A DNA stretch of 9,946 nucleotides from Sedimentisphaerales bacterium (GCA_016932895.1 JAFGCA010000120.1:1-9946), one strand, 5' to 3'. Counted from the first letter of the stretch, positions 1 through 8,509 are shown. Notes: generated by a model from the sequence alone, not told the origin. Program-made: numbers and translations.

Positions 1-556
1 GCGCCAGGCGCTCTTTGGTGGTCAGGTTGTTCTTATCGCAGTATTCCGTGATGGAGACGCCGGTGACCAGCTCCATGACGAAGTACGACCGGCCGGTCTC
101 GGTCGCCCCCGCGTCGAACACCTTAGCGATATTCGGATGAGTCATCATCGCCAGCGCCTGGCGCTCGGCCTCGAAACGGGCGATCACCTGGCGGGTGTCC
201 ATGCCTAACTTGATGATCTTGAGCGCTACTCTGCGGCGGATGGGCTCTTCCTGCTCGGCCATATAGACCGCCGCCATCCCGCCCTCGCCGATTTTTTCCA
301 GCAGCTTGTACCGCCCGATGACCGTCCCCGGTCCTTCGGTCAGCGGGAGATCGGCCGGTGTGAGGGCCGGACCCACGAGGGGTGCGTCGGGGATGTCGTC
401 GGCCTCTTTGTGGGCCACGAGCAACGCCTCTACCTTTCTGCGCAGCTCGGTGTCACCGCGACATGCCTTCTTCAGATAGGCCCGCCGCTCCTCGGTCGTA
501 CCCTTTTCGAGGGCGTCTGCGAATATCGACTTCATATCCAGTGGGGCGTCCGTCAT
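1..556 (-). CDS. Ser/Thr protein kinase, PknB-like (N-terminal part, cut by window edge)
   Basis: The first 185 residues of a eukaryotic-type protein kinase are present and the gene continues beyond base 1. Residues 1-55 form the acidic/basic helical extension that precedes many planctomycete and acidobacterial kinases (LDMKSIFADALEKG, then RRKVEALLVAH). The kinase domain starts near residue 80 with GRYKLLEKIGEGGMAAVYMA. The glycine loop is residues 90-97, the ATP lysine is K113 (VALKIIKLGMD), the likely helix-C glutamate is E131 (RFEAERQAL), and HPNIAKVFDAG follows at 140-150. The HRD and DFG motifs lie outside the window. The third loop glycine is Ala95; PknB itself has Ser there, so activity is not ruled out. 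The start ATG has AGAAGGG about 5 bases upstream. It lies 117 bases downstream of the sigma factor stop on the same strand, so sigma and kinase probably act in one signalling pathway. Membrane segments would be beyond the edge. Confidence 0.95.
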   Translation of the reverse strand, partial: MTDAPLDMKSIFADALEKGTTEERRAYLKKACRGDTELRRKVEALLVAHKEADDIPDAPLVGPALTPADLPLTEGPGTVIGRYKLLEKIGEGGMAAVYMAEQEEPIRRRVALKIIKLGMDTRQVIARFEAERQALAMMTHPNIAKVFDAGATETGRSYFVMELVTGVSITEYCDKNNLTTKERLA

Positions 557-583
557 GGCCCTTCTCCATCTCAATCGCTGCTC

Positions 584-610
584 GTATTACAATGCGAAAT
601 TTTGGGTCAA
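584..610 (-). promoter_or_regulatory. Possible sigma-70-like promoter for the kinase gene
   Basis: Reading the minus strand, TTGACC (605-610) is followed after 15 bases by TAATAC (584-589), in the gap between the sigma factor and the kinase. If TTTTGA two bases upstream is taken as the -35 box, the spacer becomes 17. The segment is clearly more AT-rich than the flanking genes. It would allow kinase expression separately from the sigma gene. It is a pattern match only. Confidence 0.35.
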
Positions 611-673
611 AACCTGACAGAGAAAATCGCGACAATCGGCAAAAAAGCGGGGGCTCATCGCCACAGCGGCCCG

Positions 674-1231
674 TCAATCGCCTTCGGACAATTCCTGGTG
701 CAGCCGGGCCCGGGCGTAGGCCCAGTGGCGATAGGCGGTGCGCGGGGAGATCCCCAGCAATTCGGCGGCCTGCTCGAGCGTGAGCCCGACGAAATACCGT
801 AGCTTGACGAGATGAGCCACCTGAGGTTCTTCCCGATCGAGGACGTCCAGGGCTTCGCTTAGCGCGACGAGTCGCTCCGGCGGGACGGTCACCTCGATGC
901 GTTCGGCATCCAGATCGACCCTTCCGCGACCGCCACCATGCCGCTGAGTTTTTTTGCGACGTGCGTTGTCGACAAGAATCCGCCGCATCGCCTCCGCTGC
1001 CGCCGCAAAGAAATGACTGCGGCCGTCCCAGCCCTGAGATTCGTCTCCCGCCAATCGAATGTACGCTTCGTGCACCAGCGCCGTGGCCTGAAGGGTCTGT
1101 CCGGGAGGCTCATGAGAAAGCTTCTGCGCCGCCAGGAGCCGCAGCTCCTCATAGACTGCCGGCAAGAGCTCGTCCGTCGCCTTCGCGTCCCCCCGTTTCA
1201 TGGCGTTCAAGATGCGCGTGACATCACTCAT
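674..1231 (-). CDS. ECF RNA polymerase sigma factor, TIGR02999-type
   Basis: This is a 185-residue extracytoplasmic-function sigma factor, the usual size for this subfamily. Region 2 covers about residues 10-85, with the family signature ATALVHEAYIRL at 49-60 and RSHFFAAAAEAMRRILVDNARRKK after it (core binding and -10 recognition). A linker with GGGRGRVDLD follows. Region 4 is near 120-180, with the helix-turn-helix LTLEQAAELLGISPRTAYRHWAYARARLHQEL that reads the -35 element. The frame is open far upstream, but the ATG at 1231 is preferred: GGGGAG lies 7-8 bases before it, MSDVTRILNAMKRGD is the typical family N-terminus, and a promoter lies in the region an earlier start would cover. No anti-sigma gene is adjacent. 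The kinase downstream is the likely regulatory partner, as in many planctomycete sigma/kinase pairs. Confidence 0.95.
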   Translation of the reverse strand: MSDVTRILNAMKRGDAKATDELLPAVYEELRLLAAQKLSHEPPGQTLQATALVHEAYIRLAGDESQGWDGRSHFFAAAAEAMRRILVDNARRKKTQRHGGGRGRVDLDAERIEVTVPPERLVALSEALDVLDREEPQVAHLVKLRYFVGLTLEQAAELLGISPRTAYRHWAYARARLHQELSEGD

Positions 1232-1267
1232 GCCAACTCCCCACCGTTTCTGGCTCCTGATGATGGT

Positions 1268-1296
1268 ATTATCGCAGATCGAGACCGTCTCTGCAA
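1268..1296 (-). promoter_or_regulatory. Promoter of the sigma factor gene with a palindrome in the spacer
   Basis: On the minus strand TTGCAG (1291-1296) is followed by a 17-base spacer and GATAAT (1268-1273), about 37 bases upstream of the sigma factor ATG. The spacer contains the perfect inverted repeat GAGACGGTCTC (1281-1291), 5-base arms around one central base, a plausible operator position. The match to the sigma-70 consensus is good; repressor binding is inference. Confidence 0.5.
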
Positions 1297-1335
1297 TCGT
1301 CCTTAGTCTGTGACGCTCTGGGAATGTCGGCCTGA

Positions 1336-1359
1336 GCCCCTGCAAATCACGGCAGGGGC
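1336..1359. repeat. Perfect 8-bp hairpin
   Basis: GCCCCTGC (1336-1343) and GCAGGGGC (1352-1359) are exact inverted repeats around an 8-base loop. There is no T-run on either side, so it is not a standard terminator. It sits just upstream of the sigma factor promoter and at the C-terminal end of the Cys-rich open frame, so it could insulate the promoter or mark the end of a repeated element. Confidence 0.5.
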
Positions 1360-1648
1360 GGGCGTTACTGGATTCTGGTCCATAATCGCGGCACCCGCCG
1401 TTTGACGCGAATGAGGCGCCGGTGCCGCAGTATCGGCAGGGGAAGTTCAGGTGGGCGAAGGACCCGTGGAGGGCGAGGGCGGCGGCGCGGGGGGATTTGA
1501 AGGCGCCGACGAATCGCTGCCGGCCTTGGTCCTGGGCGCGGGCGTTGCACTTGTCGTCGCCCTTGTGGCAGCAGACGCCGATGTACCGGGGCGCGCCTCC
1601 GCATCCAAACCACGGCGGACGGGCTGTTTTCTCGCGTCGCGGCCGGCC
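1352..1648 (-). pseudogene. Cys-rich open frame without a start codon, possible gene relic
   Basis: Following a TGA at 1651-1649, the minus strand is open in one frame and reads like a small cysteine-rich domain: WFGCGGAPRYIGVCCHKGDDKC, then after about 35 residues FPCRYCGTGASF, GGC and RPC. Counting from the TGA, cysteines are at codons 16, 26, 27, 34, 71, 74, 86 and 99; CRYCG resembles a zinc knuckle. No ATG, GTG or TTG occurs in this frame until the TTG at 1345, so it cannot be an ordinary gene. The frame is continuous with the sigma factor (140 codons from the TGA to its ATG). It may be the frameshifted remainder of a gene whose start lies in another frame, for example the ATG at 1809, or part of a repeated genomic element, or chance in GC-rich DNA. 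I do not recognise a named family. Confidence 0.3.
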
Positions 1649-1671
1649 TCATTCGCAAGGCGATGCCGGCC
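1641..1671. repeat. Compound inverted repeat, REP-like
   Basis: GGCCGGC (1641-1647) pairs with GCCGGCC (1665-1671), and inside it TCGC pairs with GCGA around AAG, giving a two-part hairpin. It overlaps the stop codon that opens the Cys-rich frame. GC-rich imperfect stems of this size resemble repetitive extragenic palindromes, but only one copy is in this window. Confidence 0.4.
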
Positions 1672-2048
1672 CAAAAACCCGCCGCAGGAAAAACCTGTTC
1701 CTTCACTATTGGCGAAAAATGGCACGATTTTTGCAAAAAAAAATGAAGAACGTCGCGGACCCAATTGGCGTAAGTGTATATGGATAATGAAAATAGAAAA
1801 ATTCTGCATGTCACCGGGATTGGGTTCTGAAGTGGTGCAGGAATTTTCCCGTCTCTACTTGCGAGGGGTTGTATTCCGTCCGGACGAGGCGCGCCCTTTT
1901 GCGGGGCACCGAGGGAAAGAAATGCGGAAATCCCATGACGCGGTGGCCGGAATATGGTACAAGCAGTGCGGCAGGGGTCTTTCGGCCACACGCGAGAGCG
2001 GCTGGTTCTGTCTGGATGAGTTCGGTATCTCTATACAAGGAGGCCATT
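1672..2048. other. Gene-free spacer with AT-rich stretch
   Basis: I see no convincing gene here. Bases about 1685-1815 are strikingly AT-rich, with an A-tract at 1735-1743 and TATATGGATAATG near 1778-1790, unlike the GC-rich sequence on both sides. This may be a promoter or curved region, but I could not fit a well-spaced -35/-10 pair with confidence. Bases 1816-2036 return to ordinary composition and probably form the upstream region of the Lys-rich gene. Open frames here lack ribosome binding sites and have no protein-like pattern. Confidence 0.4.
2037..2043 (+). promoter_or_regulatory. Strong Shine-Dalgarno that fixes a TTG start
   Basis: AAGGAGG lies 5 bases before TTG at 2049. This near-perfect site is the main reason to choose the TTG rather than the in-frame ATG at 2091, which has only a weak purine run upstream. 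Confidence 0.8.
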
Positions 2049-2207
2049 TTGGCAAAAAGTCATTACAGTTACGAAAAACGCAGAAGAGAGATGGCAAAGA
2101 AGAAGAAGAAGGAAGAGAAGCGCGAACGCAAGCAGGCCAAGAAGGATCTGCCGGCCGACGAGAACGCGGAAGTCTCTGTGCCTGAGGGAGAGGCTCGGCA
2201 GGAGTAA
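2049..2207 (+). CDS. Small Lys-rich conserved protein, TTG start
   Basis: This is a 52-residue, very basic protein. Residues 2-33 read AKSHYSYEKRRREMAKKKKK and then EEKRERKQAKK, a charged single helix; residues 34-52 are an acidic, disordered tail (PADENAEVSVPEGEARQE). Small proteins beginning AKSHYxYEKR and followed by a Lys/Glu/Arg block are, as I recall, common in environmental bacteria, including deltaproteobacteria and planctomycetes. Their function is unknown to me; nucleic-acid or ribosome association would be a guess from charge alone. The TTG start is supported by AAGGAGG at 5 bases and by the AKSHY N-terminus, which a start at the later ATG would remove. The gene stands alone, with a hairpin starting directly after its stop codon. 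Confidence 0.75.
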   Translation: MAKSHYSYEKRRREMAKKKKKEEKRERKQAKKDLPADENAEVSVPEGEARQE

Positions 2208-2248
2208 GAGAACGGCTCCGCCCGGTCACTTCGCGGGGCGGTGTTCTC
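2208..2248 (+). terminator. Hairpin directly after the Lys-rich gene
   Basis: GAGAAC (2208-2213) pairs with GTTCTC (2243-2248), and inside it CCGCCC (2218-2223) pairs with GGGCGG (2236-2241), with a small asymmetric internal loop. It begins at the first base after the stop codon. No T-run follows, so it may stabilise the transcript end or act as a weak terminator. Confidence 0.45.
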
Positions 2249-2339
2249 CACATCGAGCGCATGATTGCCCGCCCGGGCCGGCCTGCCACGTCGTCCTCTG
2301 CGTCTTGCAGGGGCCGTCGGCTCGGCTGCGGCATTGTCC

Positions 2340-2368
2340 TTGTGTCAACTGTGGTTCCAGACTATGAT
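2340..2368 (+). promoter_or_regulatory. Promoter of the duplicated-repeat lipoprotein gene
   Basis: TTGTGT (2340-2345), a 17-base spacer, then TATGAT (2363-2368), about 55 bases before the lipoprotein ATG. Box quality and spacing fit a sigma-70-type promoter. The rest of the 2249-2408 spacer shows nothing else I can support. Confidence 0.5.
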
Positions 2369-2423
2369 GCATCGTGATGTTTCGGTTTTACTACCGCTCC
2401 TGGAATAGTTGGAGATTGCTGCG

Positions 2424-2960
2424 ATGCATCGAATGTTTGTGTTGCTGGTCTTGTCCTGTCTGGTCGTGGGGTGTGCGACTTCTTCGGAAAATTCGGGCGA
2501 TTCCAAGGACAAGGCCGTGCGGTGCGCGCGGGCCTGGAAGGCCAAGGGATTCGATTTCGATCCCAATAAGATGACGTGTGAGCAGATGTACGCCCGGGCA
2601 CAGACGCTGCGCAACGCGGCGTACTGGAAGAGACGCGGCTACGTGTTCAACGCGGACACGATGACGGCCCGGGAAATGGATCGCAAGGCCGCCGAACTGC
2701 GGCGGCAGGGAATTCGGCACTACCGCGATCCGAGCCTCGCCGCAGAGGATGTTGCCCCCAAGCCAAGAGAGGGCGACCACTCCGCGCGCGACATCAGAAA
2801 GCTGTGGCTGGAGGGGGTCACCATAAAGCGGGTGCGCGCCAGGTATCCGCAATACGACGACATGAACGACGTGGAGTTCGCTCACAGAATTCACGCCGCG
2901 TATTTCAGCGAGATGTCCTACGAGGAGTTCGCGCGGCACTTCCTCGCCAAGAAACGGTAG
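2424..2960 (+). CDS. Lipoprotein with two 30-residue repeats, function unknown
   Basis: The product has 178 residues. A hydrophobic signal ends in the lipobox VVGC, so Cys17 is the likely lipidated residue and the protein would be anchored to a membrane facing the periplasm. Two tandem repeats follow, about residues 36-65 and 66-95, both reading roughly W-K-x-(K/R)-G-(F/Y)-x-F-(D/N)-x(3)-M-T-x(3)-M-x(3)-A-x(2)-L-R, with period exactly 30 (W38/W68, M50/M80, M55/M85). Residues 96-121 look disordered. The C-terminal part (122-178) contains ARYPQYDDMNDVEFAHRIHA followed by AYFSEMSYEEFARHF, resembling a short helical motif seen in some phage-related and secreted bacterial proteins. The ATG at 2424 has TGGAG 9 bases upstream; the ATG at 2433 would also keep the signal. 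I cannot assign a function, and it is probably a single-gene unit. Confidence 0.8.
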   Translation: MHRMFVLLVLSCLVVGCATSSENSGDSKDKAVRCARAWKAKGFDFDPNKMTCEQMYARAQTLRNAAYWKRRGYVFNADTMTAREMDRKAAELRRQGIRHYRDPSLAAEDVAPKPREGDHSARDIRKLWLEGVTIKRVRARYPQYDDMNDVEFAHRIHAAYFSEMSYEEFARHFLAKKR

Positions 2961-2992
2961 TCGTCGCCCGGGCGTCTCTATCCGCCGCGCCG

Positions 2993-3018
2993 GGCTCGGG
3001 GCGAGCCACTTCTTCGTT
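2993..3018 (+). terminator. Probable terminator after the lipoprotein gene
   Basis: GGCTCG (2993-2998) and CGAGCC (3002-3007) form a perfect 6-bp GC-rich stem around GGG, followed by the T-rich ACTTCTTCGTT. It lies 32 bases after the lipoprotein stop and separates that gene from the glycosidase operon. The T-run is interrupted, so efficiency is uncertain. Confidence 0.45.
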
Positions 3019-3044
3019 CGGCCCTGCGCACCGGCGCAAGAGGG

Positions 3045-3072
3045 TTGAGATTTCCGGTCATCGTGGTAAGGT
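3045..3072 (+). promoter_or_regulatory. Possible promoter of the glycosidase operon
   Basis: TTGAGA (3045-3050), a 16-base spacer, then TAAGGT (3067-3072), about 80 bases before the GH172 start. The -35 box is good and the -10 box is poor, as would suit an activated or alternative-sigma promoter. No operator-like palindrome is evident nearby. Confidence 0.35.
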
Positions 3073-3151
3073 GTTGTGCGTCCGAGCGGCGCGCGGGCGC
3101 CAGCCGGGCCCCTGATGTTCAACCGATGCGCCGGTGACAGGAGATCGTGCC

Positions 3152-5128
3152 ATGAGCAAACACGTTCGTTGGGCCGTGTGTGGGGTGTGGATTTGTGTGG
3201 CCGCGTTGTCTCCGGCGGGAACACGCAGTCCCGCAGTGGCCTGGGAGGACCTGCCCCTGATTCGAACGGGCGTCAGGACCCGCTCCTACAGCTCCTACAA
3301 TCCGACCGGGCGGACGTACCGCGACTTCATGAACTACACGCGCGCCGCCGGCGGCGAGTACGAGCTGGCCCTGGACTACGGCTCCGGAATGCTGGTGCAA
3401 ATGTGGTCTACCGGGATCGGAAATCTCTTCGGCACGGGAGAGGTTGGCGACGTCCTGTTGTACCTGTCGTCGCGCGTGACGCCGGACTACCGCGAGCCCT
3501 GGGACAGCTACTTCGTCAACGATGTGCCGGCGCACCCGCAGCCGTTGTGGGGCAAGTTCCACGTCGCTCGCTGGGGCTTCCCGTGCCTCGGCTTCGCGGA
3601 CCGCTTCCAGGCGACCTGCACCGACACGCCACACTGGTACCAGTTCACGTGCCACTTCTATCGCGAGCCGCGTTTCTCCGAGACGCTCACGCCGGAGCCG
3701 TTGGCGGCCTGGAACGCACGCGTCGCCGCCGGGCCCGGAAGCTTTCCGGGTCGGGACCAGGGGAACCGGCGCAGCCAGCAGAGTCTCACCGTCGCGCCGG
3801 CGGCAAAGGAGGAGATGTTCGCCCGGGACGCTGCCGGCGTCGTGCGGTCGATGCGACTGAAGGTTTCGGACATTTCGAGTGACGTGCTGGACAACCTCTG
3901 GGTCGAGATCCGCGTCGATGCGCTGGCCGAGCCGGCGGTACACGTTCCGGCGTCCATCTTCTTCGGCGGCTACGTCAAATCGCCGATGGACCGGGCGCGG
4001 GGCCTTCCGTGCGGCTACGACGGGCAATGGCTGTACTTCTACTTCCCCATGCCGTTCCGGGAATCGATGCGCGTGCGGCTGGAGAATCGTTCGGCCCGTG
4101 ATGTCACCGTCTCGTACGATCTGGGCTGGTCGGATGCGAATCCCTACCCGGTCGGAGGCACGGGCGTGTTCCGCATGCAGTACAACGACGGCATTCTCGT
4201 GAAGGCCGGGCAGGGTGATTTCGCCCACCTCCACGCGCGCGGCAGCGGACACATCGTGGGCGCCTCGGCCAACCTGGCCGGCAGCATCGAGGGCAATTTC
4301 CGCACGTACATCGACGGCAACAAGACCCCCGCCATCGAAACCACCGGCGGCGAGGACTACTTCTGCCACGCCTTCGGAATCCGCGTCCAATTGCAGACCC
4401 CGTTTCACGGTGGACTCAACGACAAGATCGGCTACCGCTTCCACATCGCCGACTACGTGCCGTTCCTGAACGAAATCTCCTTCGGCCAGGACCACGCCCA
4501 CAACTTCACCCACGATTGCGACGGGACCTTCCGCAGCGCCGTGTTCTACTACTGGAATCCGGAGCCCGTATTGCAACTGACGGATCATCTGGACGTGGGC
4601 GACGTCGATTCCGAGAAGGAGCACGGGTACGAGGTGGTCGGGGACAGGGTGCGTCTGCAATCCGAGACCGCCTGCTACGAGGGCAACTACACCGAGCCGA
4701 TCGCCGACGCGGGCCGCTGGACCGACGGGGAATCGACGTTCCGCGTGCGCATCGACCCCGACAACGACGGCGTGCGCCTGCGCAAGCGAATCAACCACCT
4801 GGTGTTTCACCAGGCCGTGGACGTCTTCGTCGACGACAGGCCCGCCGGCGTGTGGTTCGAGCAGGGATCGCAGTATCACCTGTTCCAGGAGAAGAAAGAA
4901 TCGCGCGACTACCAGCCGGCAGGCTACCGGCCCGACTGGAACGTGATCGACAAACGCTTCCGCGACACGGAGTTCGAGATTCCCGCGTCCCTGACCGCCG
5001 GCAAATCGGCGATTACGCTGCGCCTGAAGACGCGCGGCTCCCTGGCGGCGCTCGACCCGGGCGACGCGGGTCTGACTAACGAATACCAGTACTGGGTATA
5101 CTCCTATCGCAAGGCGGCGTTCGACTGA
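3152..5128 (+). CDS. Secreted DUF2961 / glycoside hydrolase family 172 protein
   Basis: The product has 658 residues. A signal peptide (KHVR, hydrophobic 7-19, likely cleavage after AVA at 30) points to export. The DUF2961 domain spans about 40-470. It opens with SSYNPTGRTYRDF and continues through YFYFPMPF (FPMPF at 298-302), GSIEGNFRTYIDG, TTGGEDYFCHAFG and the end strand VFYYWNP at 464-470. DUF2961 is now GH172, which includes difructose-anhydride-forming alpha-fructofuranosidases and alpha-D-arabinofuranosidases. The glutamates E380 and E401 are 21 apart, matching from memory the acid/base and nucleophile pair of the bifidobacterial enzyme (E270/E291). Residues 471-658 add a beta-rich domain (DGVRLRKRIN, FEIPASLTAGKSAITLRLK) seen in long family members. 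The ATG at 3152 has AGGAGA 7 bases upstream; the GTG at 3134 has nothing comparable. The stop is 40 bases before the GH95 start, so the two are cotranscribed. The exact sugar cannot be read from sequence. Confidence 0.9.
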   Translation: MSKHVRWAVCGVWICVAALSPAGTRSPAVAWEDLPLIRTGVRTRSYSSYNPTGRTYRDFMNYTRAAGGEYELALDYGSGMLVQMWSTGIGNLFGTGEVGDVLLYLSSRVTPDYREPWDSYFVNDVPAHPQPLWGKFHVARWGFPCLGFADRFQATCTDTPHWYQFTCHFYREPRFSETLTPEPLAAWNARVAAGPGSFPGRDQGNRRSQQSLTVAPAAKEEMFARDAAGVVRSMRLKVSDISSDVLDNLWVEIRVDALAEPAVHVPASIFFGGYVKSPMDRARGLPCGYDGQWLYFYFPMPFRESMRVRLENRSARDVTVSYDLGWSDANPYPVGGTGVFRMQYNDGILVKAGQGDFAHLHARGSGHIVGASANLAGSIEGNFRTYIDGNKTPAIETTGGEDYFCHAFGIRVQLQTPFHGGLNDKIGYRFHIADYVPFLNEISFGQDHAHNFTHDCDGTFRSAVFYYWNPEPVLQLTDHLDVGDVDSEKEHGYEVVGDRVRLQSETACYEGNYTEPIADAGRWTDGESTFRVRIDPDNDGVRLRKRINHLVFHQAVDVFVDDRPAGVWFEQGSQYHLFQEKKESRDYQPAGYRPDWNVIDKRFRDTEFEIPASLTAGKSAITLRLKTRGSLAALDPGDAGLTNEYQYWVYSYRKAAFD

Positions 5129-5168
5129 TGTCGGCGTTGTTACACCACCGCATGAATCGAGGCCAATC

Positions 5169-7589
<2,421 letters not shown>

Positions 7590-7612
7590 GCGGGCGCCTA
7601 CCCGCCTTTTTT
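7590..7612 (+). terminator. Intrinsic terminator of the glycosidase operon
   Basis: GCGGG (7590-7594) and CCCGC (7601-7605) form a GC stem with a 6-base loop, followed after one C by six T residues (7607-7612). It begins immediately after the GH95 stop codon and is the clearest terminator in the window. Confidence 0.8.
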
Positions 7613-7675
7613 GGCCAGTTTTCCTGCTGTCTCAAACTGACCCGTCACGCCTTTTGCTAAATTTACATTTTAGAC

Positions 7676-7703
7676 TTGACAAATGGGGGTTTGGCGGTAT
7701 AAT
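7676..7703 (+). promoter_or_regulatory. Fully consensus sigma-70 promoter
   Basis: TTGACA (7676-7681) and TATAAT (7698-7703) both match consensus exactly, with a 16-base spacer, in an AT-rich pocket after the glycosidase terminator. The expected transcription start is near 7710, giving a leader of about 230 bases before the repeat protein. It predicts strong, housekeeping-type expression. Confidence 0.85.
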
Positions 7704-7709
7704 ACCTGA

Positions 7710-7939
7710 CCATGCGGGGATTGACATCATGGGCCGGTTGTGCCGCGGCGATGTAACACGCCGAGCGGGGAGGCCAACTTGCACGTCATCTGAATGCCTC
7801 TGGAGGAGGCCTAAAGACCGTCTTTGACGTGAGAATCGTGTTGAGTCTGCGGTTGGGTTCCGCGCCTTCGGCGATGGCAACGCTTCGATAGCGACGGAAG
7901 GTGAAGGTTCGCAACGCGCAAAGACAAGGAGGTTGCAAA
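7710..7939 (+). promoter_or_regulatory. Long 5' leader of the repeat protein, structured
   Basis: About 230 transcribed bases precede the start codon. Short stems are visible: GCCTC/GAGGC (7796-7810), AAAGAC/GTCTTT around one base (7813-7825), and two small stems CGCC-TTC-GGCG and CGCT-TCGAT-AGCG between about 7862 and 7892. AAGGAGG (7926-7932) is the ribosome binding site. A 14-codon open frame starts at 7712, almost at the predicted transcription start, and ends at 7756. I do not recognise a known riboswitch class, so a regulatory role is inference from length and pairing. Confidence 0.4.
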
Positions 7940-8509
7940 ATGGCGAAGAAATGGTTGTTGCTGGTGGTTCCGGTGATGTGGGCGCTTCTGGTGCACAGTT
8001 CCGCCTTTGGGCAGTCCGGTCCCGATCCGCAGAGTCCCCCGTTGGGGGGCCAGGGTGGGATGATCGGCCAGATACCGGGTGCGGGATCGGGCCTTACCGA
8101 ACAAATCGTAGCAAACGCACCGATTGCAGGCGGTCTCGCTGCCGGAACTGGCGTTCCGGAGGCTTTCCGGGCGCCTTTGCTGAACCGCGAGTCCGTGGCG
8201 ATGGCCGTGGGGGTGCTCGGGCAGATCAAAGAGAGCTTGATGGCCCAGGTGGGCGTAGGGACCGCGTCCAGTGTGCCCGAGTCAATTCAAATTCAGGCGC
8301 ATCTGATGAATCGTGAGTCCGTAGGGGCCTCCGTGGGCGTTGGGGCGCAGAACCAAGCAGGTCTGACGCCGCAAAATGCTCTCACCGTCGCGACCAACAC
8401 TGCCACGGCCGTCCAGGAGCGCCTGATGAACGGCGAATCCATCGGCGCGACGATCGGCATTCCCGTCCAGATGCGGGAACACCTCCAGGTCGGCCCGAAC
8501 GCGCCGTAG
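7940..8509 (+). CDS. Secreted protein with three L(L/M)N(R/G)ES repeats, function unknown
   Basis: The product has 189 residues. A signal peptide (AKKW, hydrophobic 5-18) probably ends at AFG, residue 24. A Gly/Pro/Gln-rich linker covers about 25-75. Three imperfect repeats follow, centred on LLNRESVAMAVGV (80-92), LMNRESVGASVGV (122-134) and LMNGESIGATIGI (162-174). The conserved asparagines are N82, N124 and N164, giving periods of 42 and 40, and each unit has a Gln and a Leu a few residues after the core. There are no cysteines and no membrane segment beyond the signal. The start ATG has AAGGAGG 7 bases upstream, so an earlier in-frame ATG at 7901 is unlikely. The gene is monocistronic, with a consensus promoter, and convergent with the Dabb lipoprotein gene 39 bases away. 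I do not recognise a family; an extracellular or envelope structural or binding role is only a guess. Confidence 0.75.
   Translation: MAKKWLLLVVPVMWALLVHSSAFGQSGPDPQSPPLGGQGGMIGQIPGAGSGLTEQIVANAPIAGGLAAGTGVPEAFRAPLLNRESVAMAVGVLGQIKESLMAQVGVGTASSVPESIQIQAHLMNRESVGASVGVGAQNQAGLTPQNALTVATNTATAVQERLMNGESIGATIGIPVQMREHLQVGPNAP

Noticed and set aside
674..1345. Longer sigma factor starting at TTG 1345
   Set aside because: The added 38 residues do not resemble the family and would cover the promoter; ATG 1231 has GGGGAG and the typical N-terminus.
1451..2185. 244-codon plus-strand open frame across the spacer and Lys-rich gene
   Set aside because: It has no start context, crosses a sharp composition change, and overlaps the well-supported small gene in another frame.
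2391..3224. 277-codon antisense open frame over the lipoprotein
   Set aside because: The sense strand has a lipobox, repeats and a promoter; the antisense product has no recognisable feature.
7712..7756. 14-codon upstream open frame as a leader peptide gene
   Set aside because: It would be essentially leaderless, shows no run of regulatory codons, and could be chance; kept only as a note in the leader entry.
7862..7932. Fluoride or cyclic-di-GMP riboswitch in the leader
   Set aside because: GGCGATGG and nearby small stems are suggestive, but the conserved cores of these classes are not present in the right order.
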